From: CAVOKN01 sp963696505
GTDB lineage: Bacteria > Pseudomonadota > Gammaproteobacteria > Burkholderiales > Rhodocyclaceae
NCBI GenBank assembly: GCA_963696505.1
Contig: CAVOKN010000006.1
Coordinates: 186,001-250,000 of the forward strand
Direction of reading: 5' to 3'
Length of the DNA stretch: 64,000 bases
Shown: in pieces, positions 24,833 through 32,877 of the stretch
How positions within the stretch are numbered: position 1 is the stretch's first letter
How the letters are laid out: the number at the start of each line of letters is the position of its first letter
Program-made: the position numbers and the translations under genes
Notes under the pieces: generated by a model
Told to the model about the DNA's origin: nothing
The model's input: the letters and a program-made list of their open reading frames with translations, nothing else
The model's database searches: none

Positions 24833-26074
24833 ATGACGCTCACTCGCCACGGTGCGGCAACAGCACCAGATGGACAGCCTTGCACTGGGCCGCTGGCACC
24901 CCACGTCCAGGGCTTTGCAGCGCAACTTTCGCGCAAGGGGTACGCGCAGGCCACGGTTCGCGCAAAGTGTGACGTGCTGGCAGATCTCAGCCGCTGGCTC
25001 GAGCGGCGCCGGCTGACTCTAGCAGCGCTTGATGAGGGTCGGCTGACGCAGTTCCTGGCAACCCTTCGCCACCGGGGCAAGACGCGGCGAGGCAATTCGG
25101 CCACCGGTCAGCAGCTTCTCGAGTATCTGCGCGGCCATGACGACATCGCGGCGCCAGCACAGAAGATCGATCGGACTCCGGTCGCCTGCCTCACGCGCGA
25201 TTTCGAGGAGTTCCTCCACTCCGAGCGAGGTCTGTCACGGTCAACATTGATCTCCTACTTGCCCATCGTGCGGCGCCTCCTCGATGAGCGGTTCGGTCGC
25301 AATGCGCTGCGCCTCGAGCAATTGCGACCACAGGATTTGCACGGCTTCATTCTTCGCGAGGTCCAGCGTGTCAGTCGCAGCCATGGCAAGGGAGTCGTCA
25401 CCGCGCTGCGCTCGTTCTTGCGCTATTTACTGCAGCGTGGCGCTATTCAGACCGACCTGGCCCGCACGCTTCCGGGAGTGGCAAGCTGGAGACTGTCGCA
25501 TCTGCCCAAGTCGCTGCCTCCCGAGCAGGTGGAACGATTGCTCGCGTGCTGCGATCGCAGCACACCGACGGGCAAGCGCGACTACGCGATCCTGCTGCTC
25601 CTGGCCCGGCTTGGGTTGCGTGGCGGCGAGGTGCTGGCCATGACCTTGGAGGATCTGGACTGGCAGCGCGGCGAGATTGTCGTACGCGGCAAGGGCCAAC
25701 GGCTGGAACGGTTGCCGCTGCCCGAGGACGTTGGCGCGGCATTGGCGTGCTATTTGTGTGACGTCCGCCCGGCGTGTGCGACGCGTCGCGTATTCGTTCG
25801 GATGAAGGCTCCCCTGCAGGGTCTTGCGGGCCCCGTGGCCATTTGTTGCATCGTTCGGCGCGCCCTCCAACGCGCGGGGTTGGACCCCGAGTTCAAGGGG
25901 GCTCACCTGCTGCGGCACTCCCTTGCAACCAATCTGCTTCACCGCGGCGCGTCCCTGGGCGAGATTGGACAGCTGCTGCGTCACCGGCAGCCAACAACGA
26001 CACAGATCTACGCCAAGGTGGACATCGTGGCCCTGCGTGGCATTGCCCTGGCGTGGCCGGGAGGTGCGTCATGA
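24833..26074 (+). CDS. ritA: RitA tyrosine recombinase
   Basis: 413 residues from ATG 24833 (AAGGAGAC upstream). N-terminal SAM-like core-binding domain (FAAQLSRKGYAQATVRAKCD, LHSERGLSRSTLISYLPIVR). C-terminal catalytic domain with Arg in LGLRGGEVLAM, Lys in RGKGQRLERLPL, HLLRHSLATNLLHRG (HxxR), LLRHRQPTTTQIYAKV (His, Tyr) and the tail LAWPGGAS. First gene of the trio; its TGA overlaps the ritB ATG (ATGA). The three Rit proteins are thought to act together in moving the element. Confidence 0.93.
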   Translation: MTLTRHGAATAPDGQPCTGPLAPHVQGFAAQLSRKGYAQATVRAKCDVLADLSRWLERRRLTLAALDEGRLTQFLATLRHRGKTRRGNSATGQQLLEYLRGHDDIAAPAQKIDRTPVACLTRDFEEFLHSERGLSRSTLISYLPIVRRLLDERFGRNALRLEQLRPQDLHGFILREVQRVSRSHGKGVVTALRSFLRYLLQRGAIQTDLARTLPGVASWRLSHLPKSLPPEQVERLLACCDRSTPTGKRDYAILLLLARLGLRGGEVLAMTLEDLDWQRGEIVVRGKGQRLERLPLPEDVGAALACYLCDVRPACATRRVFVRMKAPLQGLAGPVAICCIVRRALQRAGLDPEFKGAHLLRHSLATNLLHRGASLGEIGQLLRHRQPTTTQIYAKVDIVALRGIALAWPGGAS

Positions 26075-27006
26075 GCAAGCTACAAGCCGCACTCGATGAG
26101 TACCTCGCGGTTCATCGCGCCCTCGGGTACAAGCTACGCTTGGCCGGGCGCTTGCTGCAACGCTTTGTCGAATTCGCCGAGCGCGAGGGTGCCACCCACA
26201 TCACGTCCGAGCTCGCCCTGACTTGGGCAACGCAGCCCGCGGCTGCGCAGCCCGCCCAATGGGCAAACCGCCTTGGAATGGTGCGTCGCTTCGCGCTGTA
26301 TTGCAGCGCGAACGATCCGCGCACCGTCGTGCCACCGTCGGACTTGCTTCCCCACCGGTACCACCGTCCCGACCCTTACCTCTATCGCGACGAGGAGATC
26401 AAGCGCTTGCTCGAGGCTGCCCGCCGCCTACCGTCTGCCACCGGCCTGCGGCCTCATACGTTCGCCACACTCTTCGGCCTTTACGTGGCCACCGGTCTGC
26501 GGGCCAACGAGCCTCTGCGACTCGATCGCGATGACGTCGATCTCGTCAACGGCGTGCTGACGATTCGCGACACGAAATTCGGCAAGTCGCGCTACGTGCC
26601 GCTGCACCCCACCACGCAACGTGCATTGCAACGCTACGCCGCGCGACGGAATCGATGGTGCCCCGATGCCGAGACGCCGAGCTTCTTTGTCTCGGACCGC
26701 GGAACCCGGCTGACGGAGTGGTGCGTGCGGTGGACCTTCGTCAAGTTGTCGCATGAGATCGGCTTGCGCGGGGCCGACGACTCCCGAGGACCTCGCCTGC
26801 ACGATCTACGTCATCGACTGGCCATCAACACGCTCCTCAGGTGGTATCAGCGCGGCGTCGACGTCGAGCGTCACCTGCCGCAGCTGTTGACCTACCTCGG
26901 GCACGCCCATATCACGGACACGTACTGGTATTTGACCGCCACGCCGAAGCTGCTGCACTACGCCCTGCGACGCGTAGAGCGCGCCAAGCAAGGACAGCGG
27001 CCATGA
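26071..27006 (+). CDS. ritB: RitB tyrosine recombinase
   Basis: 311 residues. N-terminal core-binding domain (LDEYLAVHRALGYKLRLAGR, REGATHITSELALTWAT). The catalytic domain has Arg in VATGLRANEPLRL, Lys in DTKFGKSRYVPL, the box HDLRHRLAINTLLRW, and LTYLGHAHITDTYWYL with the His and Tyr. Overlaps its neighbours by four bases at both ends, so translation of the trio is coupled. The copy in RIT-1 shows the same layout. Confidence 0.93.
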   Translation: MSKLQAALDEYLAVHRALGYKLRLAGRLLQRFVEFAEREGATHITSELALTWATQPAAAQPAQWANRLGMVRRFALYCSANDPRTVVPPSDLLPHRYHRPDPYLYRDEEIKRLLEAARRLPSATGLRPHTFATLFGLYVATGLRANEPLRLDRDDVDLVNGVLTIRDTKFGKSRYVPLHPTTQRALQRYAARRNRWCPDAETPSFFVSDRGTRLTEWCVRWTFVKLSHEIGLRGADDSRGPRLHDLRHRLAINTLLRWYQRGVDVERHLPQLLTYLGHAHITDTYWYLTATPKLLHYALRRVERAKQGQRP

Positions 27007-28001
27007 CCGCCATCAGTACGCTGCCGTCCCTGGTGCAGGCGTTCTTCATGGATCGGCTCATGCAGCAGCGTCAGGCGAGCCCTCACACCATCGCGAGCTA
27101 TCGCGACACCTTTCGTTTGCTCATGCAGTTTGCACAGCAACGCCTGGGCAAGGCGCCCTCGAATTTGACGGTGCCAGAACTCGACACGCCGCTGCTCGGA
27201 GCGTTTCTCGATCACCTCGAGCGCGAGCGCAAGAACAGCGCCCGCAGCCGCAACGTTCGCCTCGCTGCCATTCACTCGTTCTTCCGCTACGTGGCACTGC
27301 ATGCACCGGAGCACAGCGCTGTGGCGCAGCGCGTGTTGGCCATGCCGAGCAAGCGCTATTCGCGCTGCCCGATCGCCTTTCTGACGTCGGTCGAAGTTGA
27401 CGCGTTGCTTGCCGCGCCCGACCTCACGATCTGGTCAGGGCGCCGCGATCGGGCGCTGCTGATGCTGGCCGTCCAGACGGGGCTGCGCGCCGCGGAACTC
27501 ACCGGCCTTCGCTGCGAGGACATCGTGCTCGGCGCCGGTGCACACGTGCGATGCGAGGGCAAGGGCCGCAAGCGTCGGTGCACGCCGCTGCGTAAAGACA
27601 CCGTTCGCGTGTTGCGCAGTTGGTTGCGCGAGCGCCAAGGCCAGCCTTGCGAGCCGGTCTTTCCGACTACGCGCGGAACTGCATTGAGTCACGATGCCCT
27701 GCAATACATGCTGGACAAGCATCTCACCGCCGCGCGTCGGCAGTGCCCATCGTTGGCACGCAAGCGGGTAACCCCCCATGTGCTGAGGCACACACTGGCG
27801 ATGGACCTACTTCACCACGGCGCCGACCAGACCGTGATCGCGCTCTGGCTCGGGCATGAATCGCCCGAAACCACGTCAATCTACATTCATGCAGACATGC
27901 AACTGAAGGAACGCGCGCTCGCCCACACGACTGCCAAGAAGAGCCCGACACCCCGCTTCCGGCCAAGCGACCGTGTGATGGACTTCCTGAAGGGCCTCTG
28001 A
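27003..28001 (+). CDS. ritC: RitC tyrosine recombinase
   Basis: 332 residues. Core-binding domain (FFMDRLMQQRQASPHTIASY, RNVRLAAIHSFFRYVAL) and catalytic domain with Arg in TGLRAAELTGL, Lys in GKGRKRR, HVLRHTLAMDLLHHG, and LGHESPETTSIYIHADMQ. C-terminal tail FRPSDRVMDFLKGL. Followed by 63 bases and the right terminal repeat. Serves as the reference for recognising the RitC fragments at 13390, 21543 and 24177. Confidence 0.93.
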   Translation: MTAISTLPSLVQAFFMDRLMQQRQASPHTIASYRDTFRLLMQFAQQRLGKAPSNLTVPELDTPLLGAFLDHLERERKNSARSRNVRLAAIHSFFRYVALHAPEHSAVAQRVLAMPSKRYSRCPIAFLTSVEVDALLAAPDLTIWSGRRDRALLMLAVQTGLRAAELTGLRCEDIVLGAGAHVRCEGKGRKRRCTPLRKDTVRVLRSWLRERQGQPCEPVFPTTRGTALSHDALQYMLDKHLTAARRQCPSLARKRVTPHVLRHTLAMDLLHHGADQTVIALWLGHESPETTSIYIHADMQLKERALAHTTAKKSPTPRFRPSDRVMDFLKGL

Positions 28002-28064
28002 TAATCCCGAGGATTTGTCGCTGCCTGATCACACATTCACCTCCGACGGTGCGGCGCTGCTTAG

Positions 28065-28100
28065 CGCCGCCCTCGGAATAATCCCGGTCCCGGAGTTATG
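28065..28100 (-). repeat. Right terminal inverted repeat of RIT-2
   Basis: Reverse complement of 24675-24710 without mismatch. Immediately beyond it the RIT-1 ritB frame resumes (CTTCGC on the minus strand, HDLRH). Confidence 0.93.
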
Positions 28101-28561
28101 GCGAAGATCGTGTATGCGCGGGCCGCGGCGATCTTCCGGCCCACGCAATCCGATCTGGCGTGACAGCTTGTAGAAGGTTCGGTGGATTTCGCCGAAATCA
28201 AGGCGATGGCCCCGACAGGTTATGAAGAAATAGGTTGCTCGGCGGCCGGCCAGCAACTGGTCGCGACGCCGTCGATAGTGCGCAAGCGTTTCTTGAGTCG
28301 AGGCATCGATAGGAACGAGTCGAGACTTGCCGAACTTGCTGCCGCGGACAGTCAGCAAACCCGCGCACAAATCAACATCGTCATCCTGGAGGCGGACTGC
28401 TTCGCCGAGGCGCATACCAGACACGGTTAGCAATCCGAAAAGACAGTGATACGTCCAGGGACGCAAGCCATGCCGGGGATTGAGCATCAACGCATGAGTG
28501 AGCAGCTGCTCGATTTGCTCTTCCGTGTAGATGTAGGGCCGAGTGCGGGCAGGCCGGTAGG
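28101..28561 (-). pseudogene. ritB: RitB of RIT-1, central part
   Basis: Encodes YRPARTRPYIYTEEQIEQLL, TVSGMRLGEAVRLQDDDVDL, GSKFGKSRLVPI and GLRGPEDRRGPRIHDLRH, that is, the catalytic Arg, Lys and HxxR segment. It lies between the ISAs1 insertion (at YRP) and the RIT-2 insertion (after HDLRH). The 10-base sequence at 28552-28561 is repeated at the other side of the ISAs1 element. Confidence 0.88.
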
Positions 28562-29840
28562 CAGGGCGAACGCACTCGGACGTCATGACTGGGGAAAAAT
28601 GCCAATGTAGTTGACGCAAAGAAAAACTCGTTAACAATCATCAACCTATGCATATGTCTTGTAAACTCGTTTCAAATCGGGTCCACTCTCGTCTTTTGCG
28701 CGAGATGCCATGGCCCCGAGAAAGAAGACCACGCTGGTGCAGTGCCTGTCCGAGATCGAAGACCCGAGGGTCGGCAACGGCAAGCGCCACGATCTGGTGG
28801 AAGTGCTGGTGATCGCCATCTGCGCCATCTTCGCCGAAGTGCAGGGTTTCGAGGACATGGCCGAGTGGGCGCGGGTCAAGGAGCCGTGGCTGCGCCGCTT
28901 CCTGCGGCTGGAAAACGGCATTCCTTCCCACGACACCTTCAACCGGATCTTCGGCATCCTCGATCCCAAGCACTTCGAGCAGGCGTTCCGTGGCTGGGTG
29001 CGCGGCGTGGTGCGCGCCTTCGGTGGGCAGGTGTCGGTCGATGGCAAGAGCCTGCGCGGCTCGGCGCGGGGTGGCCACAGTGCCGTGCACATGGTCAGCG
29101 CCTTCGCCACCGGCCTGGGGCTCGTCCTGGGCCAGGAGAAGGTCGCCGACAAGAGCAACGAGATCACCGCCATCCCGGCGCTGCTGGAGGCCCTGGCGAT
29201 CCAGGGTTGCCTGGTCAGTATCGATGCGATGGGCACCCAGCGCGAGATCGCACGTGCCATCCGCGACATGGGCGCTGACTATCTGCTGGCGGTCAAGGGC
29301 AACCAGCCCACCCTGCACCAAGCGCTGGAAGGTGCTTTCGTCGGCCACTGGGACGAGGTCCACAACGCGGTGCAGACCGGTCACGGGCGTCACGTGTTCC
29401 AGATCTACCGCACCCTGCCCAATACCGGCGAGGTTGACACCGACGTCTGGGCCGACTGCGCGATGCTCGGGCGGGTCGATTCGGTACGAGTCGTCGGGGG
29501 CAAGGCCTCGCCCGTGGAAACGCGCTACTACATCAGCTCGCGCACCCTGAGCACGGCGGATTTCGCCGCGGCGGTGCGCGATCACTGGGGCATCGAGAAC
29601 CGTCTTCACTGGAGCCTCGATGTGATCTTCGGTGAGGACGCCCGGCGTCTGACCGAGAACAACGCCCCGCAGAACTTCTCGCTGCTCACCAAGATGGCAT
29701 TGAATCTGCTGCGCCAGCAGCCGCCCGAGGGCAAGAAGAAGAGCCTGCGCCTGCGGCGCAAGCGCATCGGTTGGGATGACGATGGGCGCATGGCGTTGCT
29801 GGGGCTCTCGCCATTATGATATTCGAGTGCGATCACCCTG
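28562..29840 (+). mobile_element. ISAs1-family insertion sequence A
   Basis: 1279 bases with terminal inverted repeats CAGGGCGAACGCACTCG at the left and CAGGGTGATCGCACTCG on the reverse strand at the right (2 mismatches in 17). It is flanked by an exact 10-base target duplication GGCCGGTAGG (28552-28561, 29841-29850), a length normal for ISAs1. Removal rejoins RitB at LLPYRPARTRPYIY. Confidence 0.93.
28710..29819 (+). CDS. ISAs1-family transposase A
   Basis: 369 residues, full length. The N-terminal domain of the family is visible in LVQCLSEIEDPRVGNGKRHD, VIAICAIFAEVQGFEDMAEW and RLENGIPSHDTFNRIFGILD. The DDE catalytic part includes VSVDGKSLRGSARGGHSAVH (first Asp), LVSIDAMGTQREIARAI and the Glu region DHWGIENRLHWSLDVIFGED. 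No disruption seen, so probably active. It is oriented opposite to the ritB gene it interrupts. Confidence 0.95.
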   Translation: MAPRKKTTLVQCLSEIEDPRVGNGKRHDLVEVLVIAICAIFAEVQGFEDMAEWARVKEPWLRRFLRLENGIPSHDTFNRIFGILDPKHFEQAFRGWVRGVVRAFGGQVSVDGKSLRGSARGGHSAVHMVSAFATGLGLVLGQEKVADKSNEITAIPALLEALAIQGCLVSIDAMGTQREIARAIRDMGADYLLAVKGNQPTLHQALEGAFVGHWDEVHNAVQTGHGRHVFQIYRTLPNTGEVDTDVWADCAMLGRVDSVRVVGGKASPVETRYYISSRTLSTADFAAAVRDHWGIENRLHWSLDVIFGEDARRLTENNAPQNFSLLTKMALNLLRQQPPEGKKKSLRLRRKRIGWDDDGRMALLGLSPL

Positions 29841-30130
29841 GGCCGGTAGGGAAGCAGGTGCGGCGGGGGGATTTCGGTTTGCGAATCGTAGGCGCTGTAG
29901 TAACGCGCGAAACGGCGGACGTGACTAAGCCGCTTGGCCCAATTCATAGGTTCGACCGAAGTCTTCTCTTGGGCCCAAAGCAGCGCTAAGTGTGTGGTGA
30001 TATGAGATGCGCCTTGCCGCTCCGTGAAATCGGCAAACAGCATGAGTTCAACACCTGCTTCCGATAGCTTGAACCCGAGGCTTCGACGCAGGCTCAGATA
30101 ACTTTGAATCGCTTCGCGCAATGCGTTCAT
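29841..30130 (-). pseudogene. ritB: RitB of RIT-1, N-terminal part
   Basis: From ATG 30130: MNALREAIQSYLSLRRSLGF, ADFTERQGASHITTHLALLW, MNWAKRLSHVRRFARYYSAY and PPPHLLPYRP, matching the RitB core-binding domain of RIT-2 along its length. Cut by ISAs1-A immediately after YRP. Its ATG overlaps the stop of the RitA remnant. Confidence 0.9.
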
Positions 30131-30208
30131 CGCACACCTCCGGGCCAGGGCAGCGCCAGAGGGCGCAGTGAATCCATATCCACCTTCGCGTAGATCAAAT
30201 GTGCTGCA
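30127..30208 (-). pseudogene. ritA: RitA of RIT-1, C-terminal tail only
   Basis: Reads HLIYAKVDMDSLRPLALPWP then GGVR and TGA, matching the RitA tail of RIT-2 (IYAKVDIVALRGIALAWPGG). The other ~390 codons and the outer terminal repeat are deleted. The break lies in the middle of the palindrome at 30196-30217. Confidence 0.85.
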
Positions 30209-30217
30209 GCACATTTG
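30196..30217. repeat. 22-base perfect palindrome at the RIT-1/integrase junction
   Basis: CAAATGTGCTG followed directly by CAGCACATTTG, with no spacer. The left half belongs to the RitA tail (minus strand), the right half to the integrase 3' end (plus strand). The same 11 bases thus occur in both genes in opposite orientation at the breakpoint. Confidence 0.85.
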
Positions 30218-30277
30218 CGGTACCTCGGCATCGAGGTCGATGACGCGCTGGAGATCTCCGAGCAGACGGAAATTTAG
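30215..30277 (+). pseudogene. 3' end of the integrase interrupted at 21452
   Basis: Reads LRYLGIEVDDALEISEQTEI then TAG, the standard C-terminus of short phage-type integrases, in which the Tyr is the catalytic nucleophile. It belongs with the 5' part at 20984-21451. The stretch between HxxR and this point (about 30 codons, including the second catalytic His) is missing. Confidence 0.8.
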
Positions 30278-30307
30278 CCCACGCCCTGCGGCCGCATGGG
30301 TAAGTAC

Positions 30308-31599
30308 CACGGCAATCGCACACATAGACGTCATGAGTCAGAAGCCGGTTTCATTGGGGAAGCTTGATTCCGAGGAGGGCCGCGCGATAGTCTGGGCGAC
30401 GGTCGGCGAGTTTGCGGCGGCGACGTAAGCTGATGGTCGGATGAAGCGTATCCGTGCGCAAAGCCGAGAGGGCGAACTTGCGGATGGCCGAGAGGTTGCG
30501 GGCGGCGTGGCCTTTGCGCACGCGGCAGTCGTCTTCGCGGAAGGTCACATCAAGCACCCAGTGCATGGCTTCAACGCCCCAGTGATCTCGCGCTGCGCCA
30601 GCGAACTGCTCGACCGTTTTCACCCCGGCGCTGACGATAAAGTAGCGCCGCTCCACGCTCACCTTGCCCTTGATCTGCTGTTCGGACTCGATCATGCCAA
30701 CGCCGGCAAGCTTCTTCCAGTCCTCGCGCATGGGCTTGTCCATCCACGACACATCGGGGACGAAGAGCGCCCGGCGCGTTTCGATCCGGCCATGATTTTT
30801 CTCGATCGTGGTGAGTTTTTGTACTTCGATGTTGCGCCAGTCAAACGCCGTGGCGGTATCGAAGAACTCAACGACAGCCTGCGACAGATTCTTCTGGTTG
30901 TCCTTTACCGCCAAGACGTAATCACCGCCTTGCGCGACGATCTTCTGGGCAACGTCGGTTTGGCAGCCCAGAGCGTCCAGGGTGACGATGCAACCCTTGA
31001 GCACCAGCGTATCGAGCAGCGCTTTGATTGCGGCCAATTCATTGCCCTTGCCCGCACTGCCTTCCTGCCCCAGCGATACGCCCAGCGCGCTGGCGTAGGC
31101 ACTGACCATGTGCAGCGCCGTATTCGCTCCGTCCTTCGAGCCTCGCACCGTCTTGCCGTCGAACGCCACAACGCCTTGGGCCACGCCAACGATGCTGGCA
31201 ACCCACTGGCGAAAACAACGCTCGAACACCGCTGCGTCCAGAACGCGAAACACCTCGCCAAACGTGTCATGCGAAGGCGTCCCTTTCTTCAGTGTGAGGA
31301 AGCTCTTCAACCATTCTTCCTCGCCTTCGCACCAGTCGGCGACATCGACCCAACTGTCCGCACCGCACAGCACGGCACAAATCGCCATCACGATCATTTC
31401 CTTCAGATCGTAGCGCTGTGCCGGCCCTCTGCGGTGATCCTCTACCTGTGCAAACGCCTCCAGCAACGTCATCTGCGTCTCCCGAGAAATATCGAGAGTA
31501 GATGCCATTCCGGCACTGTACACAAGCCCCCGTCATATCCTATTGACTGTAAACGAATTTTTACATGGGTTTACGACGATTGCGTAAGCGATTGCCGTG
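30308..31599 (-). mobile_element. ISAs1-family insertion sequence B
   Basis: About 1292 bases. Ends are inverted repeats sharing CACGGCAATCGC exactly (30308-30319 and 31588-31599) and further matches over about 25 bases. The flanks show no 8-10-base duplication: on the left is DNA downstream of the integrase, on the right the PolA-like remnant. A deletion or recombination after insertion is likely. Confidence 0.75.
30351..31523 (-). CDS. ISAs1-family transposase B
   Basis: 390 residues, apparently intact. ISAs1 hallmarks: LLEAFAQVEDHRRGPAQRYD, MAICAVLCGADSWVDVADWC, LKKGTPSHDTFGEVFRVLDA, VVAFDGKTVRGSKDGANTAL (first Asp) and DHWGVEAMHWVLDVTFREDD. ATG 31508 (MASTLDIS) is an alternative start. 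It differs from transposase A throughout, so this is a distinct IS rather than a second copy. Confidence 0.93.
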   Translation of the reverse strand: MYSAGMASTLDISRETQMTLLEAFAQVEDHRRGPAQRYDLKEMIVMAICAVLCGADSWVDVADWCEGEEEWLKSFLTLKKGTPSHDTFGEVFRVLDAAVFERCFRQWVASIVGVAQGVVAFDGKTVRGSKDGANTALHMVSAYASALGVSLGQEGSAGKGNELAAIKALLDTLVLKGCIVTLDALGCQTDVAQKIVAQGGDYVLAVKDNQKNLSQAVVEFFDTATAFDWRNIEVQKLTTIEKNHGRIETRRALFVPDVSWMDKPMREDWKKLAGVGMIESEQQIKGKVSVERRYFIVSAGVKTVEQFAGAARDHWGVEAMHWVLDVTFREDDCRVRKGHAARNLSAIRKFALSALRTDTLHPTISLRRRRKLADRRPDYRAALLGIKLPQ

Positions 31600-32244
31600 A
31601 CATATAGCCTCAAGGTCGCATCAGCGTCCGCACAGCCATGCTCGACCAGGTCTTTGAAGGGAATATCCTGAAGCGTCTGGCCTTCATCAACGATGTCCCT
31701 GTATCTCTTCACTTCTTGTCCGATCAGTTTCTTCGCGACTGCCCCGAGATTAAAGAAACTCCCAGTCACCGAAACACTCGTGTGCTGCCAACATGGTGTC
31801 GAAGTCGGTCACCAGAATGCGAATGCCATACCGTCGAAGGAGGACGTAGTCGTATTGGAGATTATGACCGACGGCCAGGACGTGACCTTCTAGAATGCGA
31901 CGGAGAACATCGATGACTGACGCTGTGGAGACATCACGCAAATCCGACGCAGTCACGGGGATGTAGAATGCTCGCCCCTCGTTGATCGCGAGGGCAACAC
32001 CAAGAAGAGACTCCTTTCTCCGGTCCGTGTCCGTCGACTCCGTGTCAACGGCGCAAACCTCTGCGTTTGCAAACACCTTCTCCAACTCGGGCAGACCAGC
32101 CTGGTCGACAATGGCGATATACGCCCGATGGCTATCTCGATCGGTCCCGACTAACTCTACCTTCGGCGGAGATGCGAGAAGTCGCCCAAGTGACGGAAAA
32201 CCGTGTTCCTTGCATGCCCGGCGGCTCTCTTGATCGTTCCTCAC
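31600..32244 (-). pseudogene. Family A DNA polymerase-like 3'-5' exonuclease domain, broken
   Basis: Encodes the DnaQ-like exonuclease fold found in PolA: EVCAVDTESTDTDRRKESLL (Asp and Glu of the first motif), ALAINEGRAFYIPV, LAVGHNLQYDYVLLRRYGI and DFDTMLAAHE, then, after a one-base frameshift near 31760, NLGAVAKKLIGQEV and HGCADADATLRLY. ISAs1-B truncates it there, so the polymerase palm is missing. It is not the housekeeping polA; with the SSB-like gene upstream it probably belonged to a mobile element's replication set. Confidence 0.7.
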
Positions 32245-32323
32245 GATGGCGCTTATGCAAACAGTCGGTGTTTCGCCGATATGATCTTTGATGTTCCAGC
32301 CGAGTTTGCGAAACAGATTCGGC

Positions 32324-32545
32324 TCACATCCGCTTCAGAATCCCAAGGCGCTTCGCGGTTCCGAGCAGCAGAGGTGGCGATCGTTGCCAGGTGTCGTATA
32401 GCCCGACGAGTACGGCGTGGTGACCGATCACCAGCGTTACACCGGCAAGCTCTCACAGGCCCTGCGCCGCGCTCTATCGCCGCCGCCAGCCAGCCCGCCG
32501 TTGCCGCGCATTGTAAGTCCGTATCTGAATGGCATTGTCGCTCAT
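32324..32545 (-). pseudogene. Small decayed ORF between ssb-like and polA-like genes
   Basis: Begins MSDNAIQIRTYNARQRRAGW at ATG 32545, overlapping the SSB-like stop (ATGA). With two frame changes it continues to LAGVTLVIGHHAVLVGLYDT and LLLGTAKRLGILKRM, ending at TGA 32324. The overlaps on both sides suggest an operon member of about 74 codons. Family unknown. Confidence 0.4.
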
Positions 32546-32877
32546 AGCTCGAAGTCCCTGTCGTCTGACACCCTGGGCTTCGGCTTGCGCCTCACTGCCG
32601 CCACCTCATCGGCGACGATGGACATCGCAGCCTTCGGGTTACCGTCCTTGACGATGAATGCCCGTAGCGTCAGGCGCCCCGCCGCCGCCGCGGCGTCACC
32701 ATCGCGCGGTGCGCCAAGACGCTGGCCGGCCTCGCCGAAGAAAATCACGCTGGCCCAGGCCGGATGTTCGTCGCCGGTATCCACCCGCAACTTCCCGGTC
32801 ACGAATTCCGTGCCGCTTTGCCCCGTGCGCCGCGCTGGCGCCCCGTACAGGCGGCCCGATATCGGCGCGCGGATCAC
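32542..32877 (-). CDS. SSB-like single-stranded DNA-binding protein
   Basis: 111 residues from GTG 32877 (GGAG upstream). OB-fold signature of the SSB group on plasmids and integrative elements: VIRAPISGRLYGAPARRTGQ, FVTGKLRVDTGDEHPAWASV, VIFFGEAGQRL, then GDAAAAAGRLTLRAFIVKDG. It lacks the acidic C-terminal tail of the housekeeping Ssb. GTGA overlap with the small upstream gene. Intact, but in a degraded neighbourhood; the role is inferred. Confidence 0.6.
   Translation of the reverse strand: MIRAPISGRLYGAPARRTGQSGTEFVTGKLRVDTGDEHPAWASVIFFGEAGQRLGAPRDGDAAAAAGRLTLRAFIVKDGNPKAAMSIVADEVAAVRRKPKPRVSDDRDFEL

Larger units (their letters stand above)
24675..28100 (+). mobile_element. RIT-2: complete recombinase-in-trio element
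   Basis: About 3.4 kb holding three overlapping tyrosine recombinase genes, ritA-ritB-ritC, and nothing else, bounded by perfect 36-base inverted repeats. It lies inside ritB of RIT-1, in the opposite orientation. On the minus strand the host gene reads CTTCGCCAT into the right end and resumes CATCGCTTT after the left palindrome, so CAT is a possible 3-base duplication. All three genes are full-length with catalytic residues, so it may still move. Confidence 0.9.
21452..30208 (-). mobile_element. RIT-1: degraded recombinase-in-trio element, carrying three nested insertions
   Basis: An old RIT element in minus orientation inside the integrase gene. Removing the nested elements leaves, in order, a RitA tail (30127-30208), RitB in three pieces (29841-30130, 28101-28561, 24455-24643) and RitC in two (24177-24458, 21543-22257), with four-base ATGA overlaps between the genes as in intact RIT elements. 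The right end, with most of ritA and its terminal repeat, is deleted. The left end lies near 21452, but without a partner its terminal repeat cannot be fixed. Confidence 0.8.
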
